Below, one piece after another: positions 52,844 through 60,406 of a DNA stretch of 64,000 nt (position 1 is the stretch's first letter; every line of letters starts with the position of its first letter). The DNA is from Dermacoccus abyssi. Lineage in GTDB: Bacteria > Actinomycetota > Actinomycetes > Actinomycetales > Dermatophilaceae. A model generated the notes under the pieces. The model saw only the letters and a list, made by a program, of their open reading frames with translations, did not search any database and was not told where the DNA came from. The stretch lies in assembly GCF_034541975.1 (NCBI RefSeq), contig NZ_JAVYJM010000001.1, one strand, 5' to 3'. The position numbers and the translations under genes are program-made.

Positions 52844-53371
52844 ATGCCCATTCGTCGTATCGCCCGCGCGGCTCTCGCCAGCTACTTCCTCAACGAGGCT
52901 GCCAAGGCGTTCAAGAACACCCAGTCGCAGGCCGAGGAGGCCGCGCCGTTCGTCGAGTTCGTCAGCCGCGAGAGCGGCAAGAAGGTGCCGAACGACCCCG
53001 AGCTCGTCGTCAAGGCCCAGGGCGCCCTCATGGGTGGCGCCGGTGCCGCGCTCGCGCTCGGCAAGTTCCCGCGCCTTTCGGCGGCGCTGCTGACGCCGAC
53101 CGTCGGTGCGAACGCCTACATGCACGACGCCTTCTGGGCCGAGAAGGACCCGGCCGCTCGCGCCCGCAAGCAGTCGAACTTCTTCCGCACCGTCGCGATC
53201 GTGGGCGGAGTGCTGCTCGCGGCCGCTGACACCGCGGGCAAGCCGGGCCTCGCCTGGCGCGCCTCGCACGGCGTGAAGACCTCGCGCCGTGAGGCCGCTC
53301 GTGCGGCCAAGACTGCCCGTCGCGAGGCGAAGCTCCTCGCCGCCCAGGCAGGAAACGCGCTTCCCTCATGA
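52844..53371 (+). CDS. DoxX-like membrane protein
   Basis: Protein of 175 aa with hydrophobic segments near 58-76, 78-95 and 118-136. PRLSAALLTPTVGANAYMHD and PAARARKQSNFFRTVAIVGG resemble the actinobacterial DoxX family. A basic Ala/Arg-rich tail follows (SRREAARAAKTARREAKLLA). In mycobacteria DoxX works with superoxide dismutase and a sulfurtransferase in thiol stress; that role here is inferred from family and the nearby sigR. AAGGAGGA precedes the start. Its stop overlaps the aroA start. Confidence 0.78.
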   Translation: MPIRRIARAALASYFLNEAAKAFKNTQSQAEEAAPFVEFVSRESGKKVPNDPELVVKAQGALMGGAGAALALGKFPRLSAALLTPTVGANAYMHDAFWAEKDPAARARKQSNFFRTVAIVGGVLLAAADTAGKPGLAWRASHGVKTSRREAARAAKTARREAKLLAAQAGNALPS

Positions 53372-54714
53372 CCCCTGGTAGTCCCGTGACGACCGACTGG
53401 CCCGCCCCCGTGGCGCGCCGGTCGGTCGTCGGCACGTTCAGCGTCCCCGGTTCCAAATCCCTCACCAACCGCTATCTCGTCCTCGCAGCGCTCGCCGACG
53501 ACGAATCGCTCCTGCGAGCGCCACTGCGCTCCCGCGACACGCTGCTCATGGCCGAGGCCCTGCGCAGCCTCGGTGTCCGCGTCGACGACGTCGAGGGCGA
53601 CTCCCCCGAAGGCGCCGACTGGCACGTCGTGCCCGGCGACCTGCGGGGGCCTGCGAACGTCGACTGCGGCCTCGCCGGCACCGTGATGCGGTTCCTGCCG
53701 CCGGTCGCCGCGCTCGCCGACGGCCCGGTCACCTTCGATGGCGACCCGCACGCCCGCAAGCGCCCCATGGGCCCCGTGCTCAAGGCCCTCATCGAGCTGG
53801 GCGTACCTGTCGAGGACGCCGACGGTGGCCCCGCGAGCGCCCTGCCGTTCACAGTGCGCGGCCAGGGCCGCGTGGACGGTGGCCGCGTCGAGGTCGACGC
53901 CTCCACGAGTTCCCAGTTCGTCTCCGCACTCCTACTCGCGGGCGCGCGCTTCAGCGAGGGCGTCACGGTCGTTCACACCGGCGAGGCGCTGCCGAGCATC
54001 CCGCACATCGACATGACCGTCGAGGTGCTGCGCGACGCGGGCGTCGTCATCGAGGTCGACGAGAACGACGGCGCCTGGAGCTGGAACGTCGAGCCGAGCG
54101 ACATCCGTTCCCTCGACGTCATGGTCGAGCCCGACCTGTCGAACGCCGCGCCCTTCCTCGCGGCTGCTGCCGTCACCGGCGGTGAGGTGTTCATGGCGGA
54201 CTGGCCCACGTACACGACGCAACCGGGCGACCAGATCCGTGACGTGCTCGAGCGCATGGGCGCCACGTGCACCCTTGACCGTGAGGGCCTGCGGGTCACC
54301 GGCCCGCAGCAGCTGCGCGGCATCGACGTCGATCTCGCGGAGGCCTCGGAACTGACGCCCGTCGTCGTCGCGCTGTGCGCGCTGGCCGACGGTGAGTCGC
54401 GCATCCGCGGCGTCGCCCACATCCGCGGCCACGAGACCGACCGCCTCGCCGCGCTCGCGGCCGAGTTCGGCGCCCTCGGAGTCAACGTGTCCGAGACCGA
54501 GGACGGCCTCGTCATCCGCCCGCGCCCTGCCGACCAGTTGCGTGGCGGCTTGTTCCGCACCTACGACGACCACCGGATGGCCATGGCCGCCGCCGTGGTC
54601 GGCCTGCGGGTTCCGGGGGTCGTCATCGAGAACATCGCGACGACCGGCAAGACCCTGCCGGAGTTCGACCGACGCTGGAGCGCACTCGTCTCCGCGAGCG
54701 CCGAAGCCCACTGA
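53368..54714 (+). CDS. aroA: 5-enolpyruvylshikimate-3-phosphate synthase
   Basis: Protein of 448 aa. SVPGSKSLTNRYLVLAALA, DCGLAGTVMRFLPPVAAL, DASTSSQFVSALLL and the C-terminal TYDDHRMAMAAAVVGL are diagnostic. It joins shikimate-3-phosphate and PEP in aromatic amino-acid synthesis. ATG overlaps the previous stop (ATGA). The aroA-rsgA pair near sigR is conserved among actinobacteria. Confidence 0.97.
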   Translation: MTPGSPVTTDWPAPVARRSVVGTFSVPGSKSLTNRYLVLAALADDESLLRAPLRSRDTLLMAEALRSLGVRVDDVEGDSPEGADWHVVPGDLRGPANVDCGLAGTVMRFLPPVAALADGPVTFDGDPHARKRPMGPVLKALIELGVPVEDADGGPASALPFTVRGQGRVDGGRVEVDASTSSQFVSALLLAGARFSEGVTVVHTGEALPSIPHIDMTVEVLRDAGVVIEVDENDGAWSWNVEPSDIRSLDVMVEPDLSNAAPFLAAAAVTGGEVFMADWPTYTTQPGDQIRDVLERMGATCTLDREGLRVTGPQQLRGIDVDLAEASELTPVVVALCALADGESRIRGVAHIRGHETDRLAALAAEFGALGVNVSETEDGLVIRPRPADQLRGGLFRTYDDHRMAMAAAVVGLRVPGVVIENIATTGKTLPEFDRRWSALVSASAEAH

Positions 54715-54715
54715 C

Positions 54716-55789
54716 GTGGCAGGTCGCAACTGGAGCGAGGCCGACGTTCGGGTACGCCCGGGCCGCAGGAATTCGCGCCCGCGCACGAAGGATCGTCCGA
54801 AGCACGAGGACGCCGTCGTCGGCATGGTCATCGGTGTCGACCGTGGCCGCTGGTCGGTGCTGCTCGACGGTCGGCGCCTCACGGCGATGCGGGCACGCGA
54901 GCTGTCCCGCACGCCCGTCGTCGTCGGTGACCGCGTCGCCCTCGTCGGAGACACGAGCGGCGACGCCGGCACCCTCGCTCGCATCGTGCGCGTCGAGGAA
55001 CGCACGAGCGTCCTGCGGCGAACGGCCGACGACACCGACCCGTACGAGCGCGTCATCGTCGCCAACGCCGATCAGCTCGTCATGGTGACGGCGCTCGCCA
55101 ACCCGGAACCGCGCACCGGCCTCATCGATCGGTGCCTCGTCGCCGCGTACGACGCGGGGCTCGACCCGCTGCTCGCGCTGACGAAGGCCGACCTCGTCGA
55201 CCCGGCCGCCTTCCTCGCGAACTACGCCGCGCTCGACGTGCCGTACACGGTGACGTCGGCGCAGGAACTGAGCGACGACCAGCGCGAGGAGCTCATCGCC
55301 TCCAGTGGCCGAGTGCCCCGTCGTCTCGACGGGCTGGACGAACTGCGCGAACGGCTCGCCGGTCGCGTCAGCGTGCTCGTCGGCCACTCCGGCGTCGGCA
55401 AGTCGACACTCGTCAACGCGCTCGTGCCCGACGCGGCGCGCACGACCGGGCACGTCAACGACGTCACCGGTCGCGGTCGCCACACGTCGACGTCCGCTGT
55501 TGCCCTCGAGTTGCCCGGCGGCGGTTGGGTCATCGACACCCCGGGCATCCGCTCGTTCGGCCTCGCGCACGTCGACCCGACGACGATCGTCGAACACTTC
55601 CCCGATCTCGCGCCGGGCACCGCGAACTGTCCACGCGGTTGCACGCACGACGAGCCGGACTGTGCCCTCGATGTCTTCGTCGCCGAAGGTGGCGCCGGTG
55701 AGAGCGGGCAACAGCGGTTGGAGTCGTTGCGGCGTCTCCTGCGCTCCAGGGACGTCCCCGACAAGGACGAGCACATGGAACGGCGATGA
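54716..55789 (+). CDS. rsgA: ribosome small subunit GTPase RsgA
   Basis: Protein of 357 aa from GTG one base after the aroA stop. An N-terminal OB-fold precedes a circularly permuted GTPase with motifs in the order G4 TKAD, G1 GHSGVGKST and G3 DTPG. A zinc-finger CPRGCTHDEPDC follows. It checks 30S maturation. The first 35 residues are basic and extended. Confidence 0.95.
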   Translation: MAGRNWSEADVRVRPGRRNSRPRTKDRPKHEDAVVGMVIGVDRGRWSVLLDGRRLTAMRARELSRTPVVVGDRVALVGDTSGDAGTLARIVRVEERTSVLRRTADDTDPYERVIVANADQLVMVTALANPEPRTGLIDRCLVAAYDAGLDPLLALTKADLVDPAAFLANYAALDVPYTVTSAQELSDDQREELIASSGRVPRRLDGLDELRERLAGRVSVLVGHSGVGKSTLVNALVPDAARTTGHVNDVTGRGRHTSTSAVALELPGGGWVIDTPGIRSFGLAHVDPTTIVEHFPDLAPGTANCPRGCTHDEPDCALDVFVAEGGAGESGQQRLESLRRLLRSRDVPDKDEHMERR

Positions 55790-56619
55790 CGCCGCCGACG
55801 GAGCAACGACGCACCCGAGTTGCCGAGGAGGCAAGTCGCGTCGCCGGCGGCGTGCGCACGCTCAGCGAGGCTCTCGCCCGACTGCTCCAGCCGGCGGCCC
55901 ACCGCTTCGGACTGGTCGGCGCGGACATCGTCCCGCTGCTCGTGCTCCTCGTGTGCGCCGTCGTGCTCTTCGTCGGCCTCGCCGGTGGCGCCGAGGTCTA
56001 CGAGGGCGTGGGTGAACGCGGCGATCTCGCCCGCTTCGACCAGCCAGTTCTCGACTGGGCCGTGAGCCACCGCAGCGGCGGGCTCGACTCGGCCATCACC
56101 GCCTTCACGCATCTCGGTGGGCCGGTCTACTTCCCGATCATCCTCGTGCTGCTCCTCGCCGTGTTCACGTGGCTGCGCCGCACTGCGTCGCCCTTCCTCG
56201 TCCTGGCGCTCGGCCTCGGCTCAGCTCTGGCCTTCACTGCGGCGGGCAAGGACATCACGGCGCGCTCCCGACCGCCGCGTGCCCTCGCGGTGCCGCCCTA
56301 CGAGTCGTCACCCTCCTTCCCGAGCGGCCACACCGTCACCGCCACCGTGACGGCGGTGCTCGTCGCCTATCTCGTGTTCCTCACCGCTCACTCACGACGG
56401 GTGCGCACGGTCGCCGTCGTGCTGTGCTCCCTGTGGGCCCTGCTCATGGGACTCTCGCGCGTCTTCCTCGGCCACCACTGGCTCACCGACGTCATGGCCG
56501 GGTGGTGCCTCGGCCTCGCGTGGGGCGCGCTCGTCATCGTCGTCAACACGGCACGGCTCCTGCTGCGCACCCGCCACCGCCGCCTCGACGACGCCGGCGA
56601 CACGCCTGTCGCCGGCTGA
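55786..56619 (+). CDS. PAP2-family phosphatase
   Basis: Protein of 277 aa with six membrane helices. The phosphatase signature is complete: KDITARSRPP, SPSFPSGHTVTA and SRVFLGHHWLTDVMAGW. It probably dephosphorylates undecaprenyl pyrophosphate or a phosphatidate at the outer face. An N-terminal cytosolic stretch of about 45 residues precedes helix 1. ATG overlaps the rsgA stop (ATGA). Confidence 0.92.
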   Translation: MTPPTEQRRTRVAEEASRVAGGVRTLSEALARLLQPAAHRFGLVGADIVPLLVLLVCAVVLFVGLAGGAEVYEGVGERGDLARFDQPVLDWAVSHRSGGLDSAITAFTHLGGPVYFPIILVLLLAVFTWLRRTASPFLVLALGLGSALAFTAAGKDITARSRPPRALAVPPYESSPSFPSGHTVTATVTAVLVAYLVFLTAHSRRVRTVAVVLCSLWALLMGLSRVFLGHHWLTDVMAGWCLGLAWGALVIVVNTARLLLRTRHRRLDDAGDTPVAG

Positions 56620-56670
56620 CGGAGCACGCGGCGAGAGGGGACACCCGCGCCGACCGGGTAGCGTGACGGC

Positions 56671-57507
56671 GTGACCTCCATTCTTCGAGAAGCCAGCCCG
56701 TACCACGACGATCTGCGGCTCGCCCACGTGCTCGCCGACTCCGTCGAGGAGATCACGATGGGGCGCTTCGGCGCGCCCGACCTGAGCATCGATACGAAGC
56801 CGGACCTCACCCCCGTCACAGAGGCCGACCGTGAGGCCGAGCGCGTCATTCGGGAGAACCTCAAGCGCGCGCGGCCGCGGGACGCCATCAAGGGCGAGGA
56901 GTTCGGCGAAACGGGCAAGGGCCCGCGTCGCTGGATCATCGACCCGATCGACGGCACGAAGAACTACGTCCGCGGCGTCCCGGTCTGGGCCACCCTCATC
57001 GCGCTCGTCGACGGCGACGAACCCGTGGTGGGCCTCGTCGCGGCGCCCGCGCTGCACCGACGGTGGTGGGCGGCCAAGGACGCCGGCGCCTGGACCGGTC
57101 GTAACCTCACGAGCGCGACGCAGATCCACGTCTCCAAGGTCGACTCGCTGGCCGACGCGTCCCTCAGCTACTCCTCCTTCAACGGCTGGGCCGAGCGGGG
57201 CAAGGACATGGACCTGTTCCGCCTGAGCAAGGAGGTGTGGCGCTCACGGGCGTACGGCGACTTCTTCTCCCACATGCTCGTCGCGCAGGGAAGCGTCGAC
57301 ATCGCGCCCGAGCCGGAGCTCGAGGACTACGACATGGCGGCACTCGTGCCCATCGTCACCGAAGCCGGCGGGCGCTTCAGCGGTCTCGACGGGCGCGACG
57401 GCTGCTGGAGCGGCAACGGCGTCTCGACGAACGGCCTGCTCCACGCCGAGGTTCTCGCGCGCCTCGGCGACAATTCCCCGGCGCCCTCCCTCATCCCAGG
57501 GGAGTGA
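56671..57507 (+). CDS. hisN: histidinol-phosphatase (inositol-monophosphatase type)
   Basis: Protein of 278 aa from GTG. Metal-site motifs of the IMPase family are present: IKGEEFGE, WIIDPIDGTKNYVRGVPVWA and the C-terminal PELEDYDMAALVPIV. In actinobacteria this lineage dephosphorylates histidinol phosphate. A broader IMPase role cannot be excluded. Confidence 0.92.
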   Translation: MTSILREASPYHDDLRLAHVLADSVEEITMGRFGAPDLSIDTKPDLTPVTEADREAERVIRENLKRARPRDAIKGEEFGETGKGPRRWIIDPIDGTKNYVRGVPVWATLIALVDGDEPVVGLVAAPALHRRWWAAKDAGAWTGRNLTSATQIHVSKVDSLADASLSYSSFNGWAERGKDMDLFRLSKEVWRSRAYGDFFSHMLVAQGSVDIAPEPELEDYDMAALVPIVTEAGGRFSGLDGRDGCWSGNGVSTNGLLHAEVLARLGDNSPAPSLIPGE

Positions 57508-57525
57508 CACAGCCTCCTTTGACCA

Positions 57526-57565
57526 TGACGAAGGCCCCAGCCGTTTCCGGCTGGGGCCTTCGTCA
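57526..57565. terminator. Bidirectional terminator between hisN and the NDH-2 gene
   Basis: TGACGAAGGCCCCAGCC pairs perfectly with GGCTGGGGCCTTCGTCA around GTTTCC. The flanking genes converge on it. Confidence 0.9.
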
Positions 57566-57583
57566 CGGCCGCTGGGACGCAGA

Positions 57584-59023
57584 TCAGTTCTTCGGCGTCT
57601 CGATCTGAGCCGGCTCGTCCTTGGCCTCGATGGCGTGGTTGGTCTTGGACTCGGCCAGCAGGCCCGGCACCTCGACGCTCGGGCGGTACTTGTCGCCCAG
57701 TTCGTCGATCGCGAGGCGTGCGTGAACCTGCTGCTCGGTGGCCGTGCGCTCGTCACGGTTGTCGCCGAGGAAGGCCAAGGCCCAACTGATCATCGTCGTC
57801 AGACGCGACTTGAAACCGATGATGTAGAACAGGTGCACGCCGAGCCACATGAGCCAGGCGATGAAGCCCTCGGTCTCGAGACGACCGACCTTCGTCACGG
57901 CAGAGAAGCGCGAGATGGTGGCCATCGAACCCTTGTCGAAGTACTTGAACGGGCCCGGGGACGGCTGGCCCTTGACACGCGCGAGGATCGACGTCGCGGC
58001 GTAACGGCCGCCCTGGATGGCTACCTGCGCCACGCCGGGCAGCTTGTTGAGGCTCATCATGTCGCCGACGACGTAGATCTCCGGGTGGCCCGGCAGCGAC
58101 AGGTCAGGCTGCACTGCGATACGACCCGAGCGGTCGACCTCGGCACCCGTCTTCTCGCCGAGCAACTTGCCCAGCGGGCTGGCCGCGACGCCGGCGGCCC
58201 ACACCTTGCACACCGAGTCGATGCGCGTGACGGTGCCGTCCTCGGTCTTCATCTCGATGCCCGTGGCATCGACGTTCGTCACCATCTGGCCGAGGAGCAC
58301 CTCGACGCCCATGCTCTCGAGCTGCCCGTGGGCCTTCTTGCCGAGGTTCGCCCCGAACGGCGGCAGCACCTGCGGTGCGGCATCGACGAGGACGACGCGG
58401 GCGTCCTTGGGGTTGATGTGACGGAAATCGTCGGCGAGCGTGCGGTTGGCGAGTTCGCTGATCTGACCTGCCATCTCGACGCCCGTCGGACCGGCACCGA
58501 CGACGACGAACGTCAGCAACGAGCGCACGTCGTCCCACTGGCCGGCGGCCGCTGCGAGCTCGGCCGTCTCGAAGGCGCCGAAGATGCGTCCGCGAAGCTC
58601 GAGTGCGTCGTCGATGCTCTTCATGCCCGGCGCGAACTCGGCGAAGTGGTCGTTGCCGAAGTACGACTGGCCGGCGCCCGCGGCGACGATGAGCGAGTCG
58701 TAGTCGTAGACCTGAGTGGAGTCGAGCAGTTCGGCCGTGACGCGCTTGGCATCGACGTCGATGTCCGTGACCGTGCCGATGAAGATCTCGACGTTCTTCT
58801 GCTTCTTGAGCACCTCACGCGTGCTCGGGGCGATGACACCCTCGCTGAGGATGCCGGTGGCGACCTGGTAGAGCAACGGCTGGAAGAGGTGGTGCGTCGT
58901 CGACGAGACGAGCACGACGTCGACGTCCTCGTCCTTGAACTTCGTCGCGGCGAAGAGGCCGCCGAAGCCAGAGCCGACGATGACGACGCGGTGGCGTCCC
59001 GTGGACTTCTTCTCAATCTCCAT
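57584..59023 (-). CDS. ndh: type II NADH dehydrogenase
   Basis: Protein of 479 aa. FAD-binding IVGSGFGGLFAA is at the N-terminus, and the NADH-binding site is VVVGAGPTGVEMAGQI. HHLFQPLLYQVATGILSEG and VVGDMMSLNKLPGVAQVAIQ are typical. A C-terminal amphipathic/hydrophobic part (GFIAWLMWLGVHLFYIIGFK) anchors it to the membrane. It passes electrons from NADH to menaquinone without pumping. GAGGAA lies five bases before ATG 59023. Confidence 0.95.
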   Translation of the reverse strand: MEIEKKSTGRHRVVIVGSGFGGLFAATKFKDEDVDVVLVSSTTHHLFQPLLYQVATGILSEGVIAPSTREVLKKQKNVEIFIGTVTDIDVDAKRVTAELLDSTQVYDYDSLIVAAGAGQSYFGNDHFAEFAPGMKSIDDALELRGRIFGAFETAELAAAAGQWDDVRSLLTFVVVGAGPTGVEMAGQISELANRTLADDFRHINPKDARVVLVDAAPQVLPPFGANLGKKAHGQLESMGVEVLLGQMVTNVDATGIEMKTEDGTVTRIDSVCKVWAAGVAASPLGKLLGEKTGAEVDRSGRIAVQPDLSLPGHPEIYVVGDMMSLNKLPGVAQVAIQGGRYAATSILARVKGQPSPGPFKYFDKGSMATISRFSAVTKVGRLETEGFIAWLMWLGVHLFYIIGFKSRLTTMISWALAFLGDNRDERTATEQQVHARLAIDELGDKYRPSVEVPGLLAESKTNHAIEAKDEPAQIETPKN

Positions 59024-59246
59024 GAATTCCTCGCACATCTCTCGCGGCGCGTCTCGCCTGGCCCGAGCACGCACTCACGCACTGCCGCCAAGCTTACTCA
59101 CCCGCGCGGGCGGGTCGTGGGGCGCACCGGCCGGTAGGGTAGGCCTGAAACAGGTGTGCCGGGACGAGATTCGACCCGTGCGCACGAGGCCAGGACGAGT
59201 CAGACGATTCGGTCGCGCCACGCGACACGAGACGACGGAGTGTGCG

Positions 59247-60329
59247 ATGAACGGCGAGCACAACCAGAGGCAGCCCCAAGCCATCCAGTGGAGCGCCCCG
59301 CAGCCCGGCGGCGCCGAACCGGCGTGGCAGGGCCCGAGCCCCGACGCCCCCGCAGCGAAGGCCCCCGAACCGACGCCCCCGCAGAGCGAGGCGGCGCCCG
59401 GCCTCGGCGCCCATGGCAACTGGGGTTATTCGTCCGAGGCGTCTCACCCGAACCAGCAGGGTGGGCAGGTGGGCGCTCGCGAGCCCCGCCGCGACGAGGC
59501 CGGGCACGGCGAAGAAGCATCGGCGCCCCTCGGTAACCCGTGGGGCTTCGAGCCGAATGCGGGTTCGGACGCCGGAGCCTCGCGCTCCTTCCCGTCCGAT
59601 GCCCAGTCCGCATCCGCTCCCGGCTGGGCCGGTGCGGCGGGCAGCGGCTCCACCGCCGAGGAGATCTCGAGCTCCCACCCCGACAACGCCGGATACGGCT
59701 GGTCGGGTGCATCAGGCGCATCGCGCTTCGACGCCCCGGATCGCAGTGACCACGCGCCACGCGCGAGCGACCCCTCGTCGGATTCCGCCTCACACGGTGC
59801 GTACGGGAACGAGTCGCGCTACGAGAGCGCACCGCCCCAGGCCGAATCTGCTCGCTCCTACGAGAGCGCACCGCCCCAGCAGCCGCGTGACGGTGGCGAC
59901 ACCGGCGGCTCCCGGCCCGAGCGGAACGAGGGACCCTCGTCCGCGAGCGCGGCGCCCGCCAGCTACGCCTCGGCGCCGAACCTCGGCCAGACCGGCGCCG
60001 ACAGCTCGGCCAGCTCGGCCGCCACGCCGCACGAGTACGAGTCGAACCCGCCGCAGGTCATCGGTCAGAACGACGACCTGCCGGACGACTCCCTGACGAT
60101 CGGACGCAGCCGCAGTAACAGCATCGTCCTCGACGACATGCTCGTCTCGCGTCGTCACGTCGTCATCACCGCCGACGAGGAAGGCCTCCTCCTGCGCGAC
60201 CTCGGCTCGCGCAACGGCACCTTCGTCAACGGCCGCCGCGTCGAACAGACGCACCTGCACGAGGGCGACCGCATCGGCATCGGCGCCTCGACGTTCGAGG
60301 TGCGCGACGGCTGGCTCGTCTCGGTCTGA
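59247..60329 (+). CDS. FHA-domain protein with long low-complexity N-terminus
   Basis: Protein of 360 aa. Residues 1-270 are low complexity (Ala, Ser, Gly, Pro, Gln, Glu), with a partial repeat YESAPPQ twice near 190-215. Residues 275-355 are a complete FHA domain (LTIGRSRSNSIVLDD, SRRHVVI, LRDLGSRNGTFVNGRRV) that binds phosphothreonine. No membrane segment. It precedes the FHA-ABC gene on the same strand by 77 bp, so the two may respond to the same Ser/Thr kinase, which is not in the window. Confidence 0.88.
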   Translation: MNGEHNQRQPQAIQWSAPQPGGAEPAWQGPSPDAPAAKAPEPTPPQSEAAPGLGAHGNWGYSSEASHPNQQGGQVGAREPRRDEAGHGEEASAPLGNPWGFEPNAGSDAGASRSFPSDAQSASAPGWAGAAGSGSTAEEISSSHPDNAGYGWSGASGASRFDAPDRSDHAPRASDPSSDSASHGAYGNESRYESAPPQAESARSYESAPPQQPRDGGDTGGSRPERNEGPSSASAAPASYASAPNLGQTGADSSASSAATPHEYESNPPQVIGQNDDLPDDSLTIGRSRSNSIVLDDMLVSRRHVVITADEEGLLLRDLGSRNGTFVNGRRVEQTHLHEGDRIGIGASTFEVRDGWLVSV

Positions 60330-60406
60330 TCGCCACGCGACCGCCGGCGGGCGTGCACGCCGGTGGTCAGCTTCGTTCGAGCACGTACCAAAGGGGAAGG
60401 ACGAGC

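Noticed and set aside
54716..56619. Frameshift between rsgA and the PAP2 gene
   Set aside because: The overlap is the normal ATGA coupling; both proteins are complete.
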